Of a stretch of 64,000 nt of DNA, positions 56,797-64,000 are shown one piece after another. This DNA is from Gremmenia infestans. Its lineage: Eukaryota; Ascomycota; Leotiomycetes; Helotiales; Hamatocanthoscyphaceae. The position numbers and the translations under genes are program-made. Location: positions 310,001 through 374,000 of the forward strand of contig JAFEVB010000025.1 in NCBI GenBank assembly GCA_032629725.1, given 5' to 3'. Position 1 is the first letter of the stretch; each line of letters starts with the position of its first letter. Under the pieces are notes generated by a model. The model was not told the origin of the DNA. It did not search any database and saw only the letters and a program-made list of their open reading frames with translations.

Positions 56797-58079
56797 GGAG
56801 CCAGATTGTGGGAAACCAAAGCTTTGATGCTCCATGTCGAAAGGGTTAGTGAGAGAGAACGATCGGGGAACGGGGGTGGGGGTTCAAATTGGAATTTATG
56901 GGTGTTTGGATTGTGAGATTTGGAGTTGAGGACGGGAAATAGGATAGGATACCCGACAAATGGTGCTGGACTATTGTCAGCAATTGGTAGGACACATATG
57001 ATACGCGATGGGAGCACGATGTAGAAGGATTAATGGCGCACAAGATTATGCCGCAGATGGAAACAATTCGCAAATGCTTACTCCTAAGTTTAGACGTGCT
57101 TTGTAAAATTCTAATAATAAGATTACAATCTGTTAAAAAGGCAACTTGTTCCTATGCAAACCTATTTGATTAACTAATGTGCTTTGTCTCTTGTCTTGGC
57201 TGGCTGATTTGCAAAAAGCCGACTGGCGGATGAAGAGGCATTCTGGCAAGGTGTTATAATACGAACGTGTAGATGAAGTAATCCTTATATATTCAGCCAC
57301 AACACTGTTAATTTGCACAGTCTTCTCATCTGCGTAAAACCACTTACTCGAGGACCTTTGATAATCTAACCAGTATTACCCCTAACTCCAGGCAAAAAGT
57401 ATGAACCTCCCAGTCAACACTAGGTACACTTGTCAACCTAGGCCGCAATGCCAATCGAAGATTCCTCCTTCTTATACCCTCCCATGCAATGCCCCAATTC
57501 TTCCTTGGCCCTCGCAAGCGTATGTCTAATATACAGATTCCTCCTACACCCTACCTCACTACGCGTCCGAAGCATTATAACTAGATCGTCTGAAGAAAAT
57601 ATCCAGGCGCTTCAGAACTCGGCGAAGAGAGAGGAAGATGACTCAAACTCATCATCATCCTCATCGCCAGATGTCACCATATCATCACTGTACCACCAAG
57701 TCTCATCGTCCTCGCTATAAATGTTCTCCTTTTGCTTCTTCGGGAGAAACCGCATCTGGAGCTTCGGAACGCAGGATATTGGGGGTGGGTTCTTTGCCTG
57801 CTGGAGCAAGAGAAGTGTTTTCAGACTATTCTGATCTCTTTGTTTCGTCTGACGTGTCACTTGACCGTCGAGAGTATTGTTTTTCGAGAGCCCTACCATA
57901 TATCTAGCTTCGGAGTTAGACTTTTCAATAATGGTATCAACATATCCGCCAATATATTTATTAAGTGGGGTTGTATTTGCTGTTACCTCTAGCGTACGGC
58001 CATTTTAGACATCATTTCCGGCTTCGCTGTTATTCTACTTATTATTGCTAGGCAGGGCGTCGTTTTTCCCGTTCCCTTC
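56797..58079. other. intergenic, convergent genes; one doubtful small ORF
   Basis: 3' space of the acidic orphan and of the amidoligase. A minus-strand frame at 57612-57899 encodes a basic then acidic stretch (ENIYSEDDETWWYSDDMV), but it has no domain and no clear promoter. I do not call it a gene. Confidence 0.45.
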
Positions 58080-59770
58080 TTAACCTCCATCCCCTCCATC
58101 CTCACCCTCTCCTTCATCTTCATCGTCGGTCAATGGGTCATCCTGAGGCGGATCTTCATTATCAGTCCTATCATCTTCATCTCCCTTCTCATACAACGCA
58201 TATCTCGAAATCTTATGCCGCCAAAACTCTCTAGCCTCCACGCTCAACCCCATCAAATCAATCAGTCTATTGATATTGACAGGACTAAGCACAGTGGCTC
58301 CCCCATCCTTACTATAACTTTGAAAGTTATCGATTGGGAACTGCCCCGGATATTCGGCATGGAACTCTGCCAGCCGAACCAGAGCAACACAGAAATCAAC
58401 CCAGTGGTGGATTTCTTCAGCTACCAGGGTTCCCCTCGCCTGGCGGAATTCAATGGTCTGCGCGTATCCATTGCCTCGGCATAAATAGGTAAAGTTGACG
58501 AACCGATTGCGGTCTCCATGTTCATGTCCCGGTCTGTTCTCTGCCGGCCAGCACATCAATCTAGATAACGCGGATGCGTCCTGGCAATTGTAAATTTCTT
58601 GCCTAATTTCTACGAATTTGTTTTTGGCTCCACGCAGGATTGCACTTTCGCTGTGTCGCAGGGTATGTGTCGAGCAATCGAGTTTGCTAAGATGTCGGGT
58701 CAATGTGTCTTCGTCATAGAGGAAGCCTAGTCGATTGCTGTTCAGACTCCTTATTGTGGCTGCATGTCCGTGCCTACGACATGGGGGATGCAATTTGCTG
58801 ATTTCTTCTTCATACACAATAAGTAGAAGGGCAAGCTCTTTTGAGACGTTTAGGTCCTTGGGTGCTTCGATGTGAACGTGCAGGCCACACTGATTGGTGA
58901 GAAACGCGTTATGATTGCTGATTTGCGTGCCTTTCACGACGTCGATGATAGCCCCAATCTCATCTCCATCGGCTGGCTCTCCGGTGTTGAGGATCCGGGA
59001 CGCCAGCTCGATACCATATGAGTCCCACTCGTTTGGGTCAATTGCCTTTTCTGGTAGCCAAGTGCCTATGTTCGCTCCACGACCGCACACTGTATGGTCC
59101 ACGGTGATGATCCACTTTTTATATCCCTCTGATAATATCAAAGCTCTATCTTCTCCGGAGAGAGTCCCACGAACCAAGGTATGTAGATTGGGAAGCTTCT
59201 CGGCCAGTTTTCTCTTCACTATCATCTGTGGCTCTAGCTTGTACTGTTGCTAAATTAGCAGAGATCCGATGAGGACATAGGATTGTACAGTCAATACAAC
59301 AACTTTAAGCAAGTATGTATGGTAATGAACAAAAACGAATATGAATTAAGAATGGCTCAAGCGATAATCAACTACCAGCAGCAGAGCGGTGTGCAATTAT
59401 GCAACATGGGGTTTTGTTGCAGAGAAGCTAATACGTACTGGTCGCACTTTGTTGGGATTACCCCCCTCCAATATCGCCCAGCTGTTGTAAGGGTGGTCCT
59501 ATCGCAACGAATTAGCATAGTAAAAACTCAAGTGGTTAAGTACGAAAATAGCCCTACCGGCAAAGCCCTAGGATCAATACGCGTGAACTTAGGATACACC
59601 TCCCTCTCAAAATACCTCAAATCCTTCCTAATTGTATCCGCAACCCCATCCGTATAACCTAGCTGCAGAGCTTCCTGTCTAAACGCAAATACAAATTCAA
59701 GCTCAACGCCATAATGAATCGGCCGAGTATGTAATCGTGGTGACGGTCTAAGCGTCTGCGTACTTGACAT
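58080..59770 (-). CDS. putative amidoligase (Amidoligase_2-like)
   Basis: Three exons: 59770-59558, a 60-nt exon 59498-59439, and 59249-58080, all phase 0, give 480 aa. The family is a COOH-NH2 ligase group with an ATP-grasp-related/glutamine-synthetase-like fold, predicted to form amide or isopeptide bonds. Visible signatures are HYGVELEFVFAF near residue 20 (the family G-x-E-x-E/D start), KWIITVDHTVCG, YGIELASRIL at about 165, the catalytic-type CGLHVHIEA at about 205, and AQTIEFRQARGTLVAEEIHHW at about 370. A disordered, very acidic tail ends the protein. No peptide-substrate gene or partner ligase is visible next to it. The short middle exon (DHPYNSWAILEGG) was placed from phase-compatible GTAGGG/GTACGT donors and ATAG/TTTAG acceptors. 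Confidence 0.82.
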
Positions 59771-60567
59771 TCTTCTCCGGTGCTTCTATATCCAAAAAGG
59801 GACAAATAAACGCAAGGCGCATGCATGAAAAGAAAAGAAGCAGATCCCCCCAAAAAATAAAATGGGTAGTGGAATAAAAAAAAAGAAAAGAAAGGTTTTG
59901 CTGTCAAGATTCCATTGTGGTGTGCTATTCGTAAATGGACTGGACGGCGGAGCGGATAAACTAGTGGGGATTCATCGGAATACTGTAGTACAGTAGGGGT
60001 TTAAAGAACCAAGACATGATAAAAGCAAAGTCGTGCTGGACATAAAATCAACACTTGCAAATTCCATTCCCTCTGGTACATGATAAATTGATTGCCGCTT
60101 TTTCTGTCTGTCCATTTCGAGGAAGAGATAGTTATGAAGAAAAAAGATGGAACTGACTGACACTGCGAGTTGGATATGAGTTGTAGAAATACATATTGCT
60201 CAACTTGCTTCCATATATACTCAGCTCGTCATGGGAGTCTATAGACATGTATGGACCATCAAGAGATAGACAGGTGGAGCTCTTATCTTATGGGATATTT
60301 GGCTAGATATACTTGTGTGGATGTTCCAATCCACTATGATCCATAGTACGCGTATCATGGCGTTTGACTGTCGTCCTGCTTTGTGCCCTGCTGGCAAGTC
60401 CTGTCATGCTCTGTTGTGTTTGGTTGATTCATGACCAAGTGGTACAACTGGGTGATCTTGACTTGTTGTTGATGCCTGGCCACTCTGACTAGCAGTTTGT
60501 TTCTGTCATCCCTGGCTGCCAGACTTGTGGTGTCTTTTGTCTTGCCTTTGAACCGAGCGCGGTTGAA
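59771..60567. other. intergenic, no gene supported
   Basis: It contains an A-rich tract near 59875-59895 just upstream of the amidoligase start. It otherwise holds the 3' flank of the glycosyltransferase gene. Nothing else is recognised. Confidence 0.5.
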
Positions 60568-61734
60568 TTAGGCGTTGTCCTTAAATCCAGCATTCGGTCC
60601 ATCCCGATCCAAAAGATAGCGAAACCTTTCCCTATCACTCTTTAGAAATTCGGGAACGTCCTCATTGTCCTCGATCCGGTCATAGATCTCCCCCTCTCGA
60701 TCCCACAAATCTAAGCCCTGCCGTACCCTGTCTGAAATCCCCTTCGGATCCCTAAATTCTTCTTTATTCAAGGACATGTGAGAGAAGCTATTCATCTTGT
60801 TCAAGACCTCGTCGATCGTTTCAAAACATGTACTACAATGCCACCCAGCGTTCCAGAGATCGGCCTTATCCCACCAGGTCTTGACTATGTTACCGCCTTC
60901 GCCATTTCTTAAATCAACCGGTAATATCGTTCTCTCTCCCTTGTAGATGGTAGCTTGGCCATGCGCCCACTGCGGTCCCCTATGTAGCCACTGAAACCCA
61001 TAGTAGTAGAATTGACTTCTGAGCGTGAGTCTCGGCTGGAACGCACAATTGCGAAGCAGGGCCAGGGTAGCTGGTCGAACAATCTCATCCACATCAGAGA
61101 CTAACAACACGTCGCCTATATTTGCGCGCTGTTCGCCTTGTAGATACGGCACGACCTGGAGAAACATCGCGTTGCGCTGGTGATCCTCCAAGTCCCACGT
61201 CCGTTGGGCGTTGGGCGGGGGGTTCTGAAGCTCCCTGTATATCATCTGCTTGTGGAATTTCTCGAAACGCGCCCAGTTGTCTTTCAGTGTGAGGGGCTTC
61301 AGATGGCCGGTAAATGTAAGGGGTGATTCGACAATGATGAAGTAATCGACGGTTGAGGAGAGCGTATTCAAGCGGATCTCGAGCCAGTCAAGCTCGTCGT
61401 TCAGCATGAAGAGGTCGTATATCTTGCGGCGGCGTGTGCGGAGGGGGTAGGGCTGCCAGTTCTGCTGCCGGCAGAAGGCGTGTGCCTGTTCGAGTGGAAG
61501 GAAGTCATGGTGTTGGGTATCTTTGGAAGGGTTTGGGTGGAGGGTTGTTTCGAAGGCTATCTCTGCGGATGTGACGGCGTGGGGTTGGGACGTGAATGGG
61601 TGCTTCTGCTCAGTGAAGAGGGCGAGGAGCCAGAGTGATGCTATGGCAAGGGCGGTTTCTCTCCAATATTGACGGCTTGTCTTGAGTAGCCATTGCCAGC
61701 GTCGCCGGTAGCGGGTGTCAACCCTCAGCAACAT
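60568..61734 (-). CDS. glycosyltransferase family 17 protein
   Basis: A single-exon gene of 388 aa. A short basic cytosolic start (MLLRVDTRYRRRWQWLLK) and one membrane anchor at about residues 28-42 (ETALAIASLWLLALF) indicate a type II Golgi-type membrane protein. The GT17 domain follows: KIYDLFMLNDELDWLEIRLNTL, DYFIIVESPLTFTGHLKPL, and the DxD-type site VLLVSDVDEIVRP at about 205-217. Later come SQFYYYGFQWLHRG, AGWHCSTCFETIDEVLNKMNSFSH, and a terminal GPNAGFKDNA. The vertebrate relative MGAT3 adds bisecting N-acetylglucosamine to N-glycans. The fungal acceptor is unknown, so only the family is assigned. Confidence 0.9.
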   Translation of the reverse strand: MLLRVDTRYRRRWQWLLKTSRQYWRETALAIASLWLLALFTEQKHPFTSQPHAVTSAEIAFETTLHPNPSKDTQHHDFLPLEQAHAFCRQQNWQPYPLRTRRRKIYDLFMLNDELDWLEIRLNTLSSTVDYFIIVESPLTFTGHLKPLTLKDNWARFEKFHKQMIYRELQNPPPNAQRTWDLEDHQRNAMFLQVVPYLQGEQRANIGDVLLVSDVDEIVRPATLALLRNCAFQPRLTLRSQFYYYGFQWLHRGPQWAHGQATIYKGERTILPVDLRNGEGGNIVKTWWDKADLWNAGWHCSTCFETIDEVLNKMNSFSHMSLNKEEFRDPKGISDRVRQGLDLWDREGEIYDRIEDNEDVPEFLKSDRERFRYLLDRDGPNAGFKDNA

Positions 61735-62379
61735 GGCTTTGACTTTGGCTCTGGCATGCGCATACTCAAGTCAGAATAGCTTCAGGTGAATCTGTACATT
61801 CTGACAATTTCAACCACCACAATCGGAGAGGCTATCATGGCTGTACTGCAACCCCTTGCCCCTTTTTTCCTTTCCGATGCCCTCATTTTAGACGTCGCGT
61901 CCCTGTTTGGTTCGCTTGCATCTGGTGGCGCTTGAACCTCCGGGGTAACTTAAAGGGGCAGAAGCAATGCAGTGCAGTGCTGTGCTGTGGCGGCACGGTA
62001 CAATACAGTACGTACTGTAGTTGCATCCTGCAAAAGGTTGTGTTGTTCAAGGTACGTAGATGAAACTACAGGTATTCTTTTGAAATATAAACTTTATTGG
62101 ATAAATAGTTGTAACTTGACACTACCGTCTATATAGCGTATTCTTCGACTAGCAGAATGCTGCTTCTCCCTCTTTCTAACCAAGGCTGCCAATGACTTTA
62201 TGTTATCCCAATACCTTGAGCATACTATTATATTGCCTTCTATATCATTTGCCATTGAAGCCTCGCGATCTATCAGGAGCCAACCCTCATCATACAAGCA
62301 AGCCTGTCTAGCCAGCAGGTCTTGATAAAGACGGTACAATTACAACGCCGAATTATCCAACCCTTGATGGGGACTAAGC
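61735..62379. other. intergenic, GT17 promoter
   Basis: It has CAGTGCAGTGCTGTGCTGTG and TACAGTACGTACTGTA short repeats at 61968-62019. An 81-codon minus frame (62094-62339) has no motif. No gene is called. Confidence 0.5.
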
Positions 62380-63612
62380 CTACTTTCCTTCTTCGCACAC
62401 AATTGCCACCACAACGCAGATGTCATCTACCTTGCCACCATGCCAGTTCTCGTGCGGGTACTCTCTCTGGACTTCCTTGGCGAATGGCCCATCCAGCTTC
62501 GTGTTGACACTGGCTGCTTTGGCTTCATGCGTGATGCCCACAGCCACGAAGTTCTGCAAACTTGGAATCTCTTCAGCCCCGCTCTTCCCATCATCAGCAA
62601 TGATAAAATTGTGCAAACCGTCCCCGACTATTATCCCCTTCTCGGTATGTACCCAAGCCCTAGCTCCAACCATTATTTTCGACACGATCTTCAGAATCGA
62701 TTGACTCGATAGATTGTCCCACACCCCATCGCTGGCAAACACCAACACGTCGCCATGCCGTAACGAGTGCTGCGAAACATGAGCATCCTTGGGCATATCG
62801 CAGAGCTGCGTGCCTCCAAAAGCTGCGGCCTGGGCAAGAATCTTGGGCGGAACAACGGATAACTGATATGGCGTATTAAAAGCATGCGTCTGAGGCTCCG
62901 AATAATTATGTACCGCATTCAGCCTCAACTGCACAAACCCCGAGTCACCTAGATTAGCAACCTCAAGACTCCCACTCTCCTTTGCAATAGCCACACAAGC
63001 CGTACTCCCCCCAGCCGGAACCGAAGGATCCTTGCATATATCCTCGTAGCCTCTTTGCATAAGACTCATAGCACCTATCGGCGGATCCCATTCCCCTGGC
63101 TTGTATGTGTATGCTGCGTAAGCCATGTAGTCGCAGAATCCGTGAGCGAAATCCGCTGGGTCCACGCCGGAATCTACCCATCCTCCCACCCCATCTGCGA
63201 TCCCAAATGCAGTGTCCGGGCTATCTCCCACACGGCTGACGAAGAAGGCATCCTGCCCACTACCTGGCCGCGTAGACTTGTCTTTTCGTCGCGCGCGGAT
63301 GCGGTTGTGGGGGTTGAAATTGAAAACATTCGTTTCTGGGTTGTAGCGGCGATCTTTAGCTGTGAAGGATGCTGCGATTCCGTAGGTGAATTTTGACTTA
63401 AGGGTTCGGGAGGTGTGGAATGCTCTCGAACTTGGTGGGTGGTGAGGTATTTGGGGAGAACTGGAGATGTGGCGACTTGTAAGAGGGGACTGCCGGCGTC
63501 GGGAGAGGGTTGTGAAGCTCGCTGCTTCTAAGCAGCTGGCAGTGACACCGGTGATATGTAATGGATTATTCCTAGATGCTGCAACAGCGACGCGCCGCAA
63601 AGAAGACGCCAT
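62380..63612 (-). CDS. ptc7: mitochondrial PP2C-type protein phosphatase PTC7
   Basis: A single-exon gene of 410 aa. The first 75 residues are Arg/Ser/Ala-rich without acids (MASSLRRVAVAASRNN, RAFHTSRTLKSKFTYG), a mitochondrial presequence. The PP2C domain contains the metal-binding blocks GQDAFFVSR, AFGIADGVGGWVDSG, STACVAIA with VANLGDSGFVQLR, HGDVLVFASDGVWDN, and KVDDICVVVAIV at the end. Yeast Ptc7 dephosphorylates Coq7 and so activates ubiquinone synthesis, and acts on other matrix proteins. The conserved ADGVGGW and SDGVWDN sequences are those of the Ptc7/PPTC7 group rather than of cytosolic PP2Cs. The open frame is uninterrupted and its length is typical of filamentous fungi. Confidence 0.93.
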   Translation of the reverse strand: MASSLRRVAVAASRNNPLHITGVTASCLEAASFTTLSRRRQSPLTSRHISSSPQIPHHPPSSRAFHTSRTLKSKFTYGIAASFTAKDRRYNPETNVFNFNPHNRIRARRKDKSTRPGSGQDAFFVSRVGDSPDTAFGIADGVGGWVDSGVDPADFAHGFCDYMAYAAYTYKPGEWDPPIGAMSLMQRGYEDICKDPSVPAGGSTACVAIAKESGSLEVANLGDSGFVQLRLNAVHNYSEPQTHAFNTPYQLSVVPPKILAQAAAFGGTQLCDMPKDAHVSQHSLRHGDVLVFASDGVWDNLSSQSILKIVSKIMVGARAWVHTEKGIIVGDGLHNFIIADDGKSGAEEIPSLQNFVAVGITHEAKAASVNTKLDGPFAKEVQREYPHENWHGGKVDDICVVVAIVCEEGK

Positions 63613-64000
63613 CCTGGATTCTAGGGGAATAAAGCGAAGCCCCAGGGCGGGCTCGCGGATGGGTTGTAGAAGATCTATAAGATTAGAACAGCCATCTTAT
63701 TGCGTCCACTTCCAAGGGTAACGATTCAAACAATGTAATGTGAGGTAAATATAGGGTGTGAGATACTTGGAAGAATTATCTTTCTCGATGCAAATTTACA
63801 CTGCAAAGTTCCGTCAAAAAAAAGAAGACCGAAACCATCCGTCATTCTTACCCCTGTTCCACACTACGGGTAGTGATACCGGTAGTAATATAAATATGTC
63901 AGCCTCATCGCTCAGCCTTGTCTGAATCCCCTCAATTTTTAATCCTTGACGTAAGTACTCTAAAGGTATACAGTGTAGTGTCTATATACTCTTACATCTC
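63613..64000. promoter_or_regulatory. PTC7 upstream region to window edge
   Basis: Upstream sequence of the PTC7 start. TACGGGTAGTGATACCGGTAGTAATA repeats a GGTAGT(G/A)AT unit at about 63868-63890. No other gene is seen before the window ends. Confidence 0.4.

Noticed and set aside
57612..57899. Minus-strand small acidic ORF
   Set aside because: There is no domain, no supported start context, and the low-complexity Asp/Ser/Glu composition gives false open frames on both strands.
62094..62339. 81-codon minus-strand ORF
   Set aside because: No recognisable domain or splice partner. It sits in the 3' space between the GT17 start and the PTC7 end.
1..64000. CRISPR arrays, rRNA genes, bacterial operons, intact transposons
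   Set aside because: None seen. The direct repeats present are short microsatellites or two-copy diverged duplications, and no transposase or reverse transcriptase motif was found.

Overview
The window is nuclear DNA of a filamentous ascomycete (Pezizomycotina). The evidence is gene density near one per 2.5-3 kb, introns of about 45-110 bp with GTANGT-type donors and CTNAN branch sites, a HET-domain gene, a PRC2 subunit SUZ12, a fungal GT17 glycosyltransferase, multi-exon P450 and MFS genes, and several orphan proteins typical of the group. A Leotiomycete-like source is my impression only; nothing in the sequence proves it. Splice sites were placed by eye from donor/acceptor signals and reading phase, so exon ends are predictions.

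Left part (1-20 kb): a multi-spanning membrane-protein gene whose largest exon carries an apparent one-base frameshift (1.2-3.5 kb, minus); a gene-poor stretch with a degenerate tRNA-Gln; a SLY41/TPT-type sugar-phosphate or nucleotide-sugar transporter (6.6-8.3 kb); an F-box/LRR-like protein (minus); the PRC2 subunit SUZ12 with VEFS box, C2H2 finger and a C-terminal PHD-like finger; and a protein with a C-terminal domain resembling the Ebp1/AFF4 homology domain of the super elongation complex.

Middle (20-31 kb): an intact HET-domain gene, then a graveyard of two metabolic genes (a CipB-like zinc-type/MDR oxidoreductase and a 5'-truncated FAD monooxygenase, both with in-frame stops and frame changes). 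Next come an intact secreted SGNH acetylesterase, a mitochondrial RidA with a 14-nt micro-exon, the protein O-mannosyltransferase PMT4, and a MYND-finger fragment.

Right-centre (33-44 kb): a conserved protein of unknown function, the thiamine pyrophosphate carrier TPC1 (with a GC-AG intron) divergently paired with a gamma-butyrobetaine-dioxygenase-like enzyme, and a convergent pair of an MFS sugar transporter and an intact nine-exon cytochrome P450.

Right part (45-64 kb): two orphan genes of nearly equal length (about 393 and 392 aa) sharing an N-terminal Cys/His pattern, with a third small ORF between them; the MPO1 (DUF962) lipid dioxygenase; RPB7; a repeat-bearing intergenic stretch; an acidic-repeat 884-aa orphan; a fungal amidoligase; a GT17 glycosyltransferase; and the mitochondrial PP2C phosphatase PTC7. 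Core housekeeping genes (SUZ12, PMT4, TPC1, RPB7, MPO1, PTC7) are interspersed with fast-evolving accessory genes. The accessory zones are 1-6.5, 20-26, 30.5-33 and 43-50 kb. No mobile element with recognisable coding sequence and no CRISPR or rRNA was seen.
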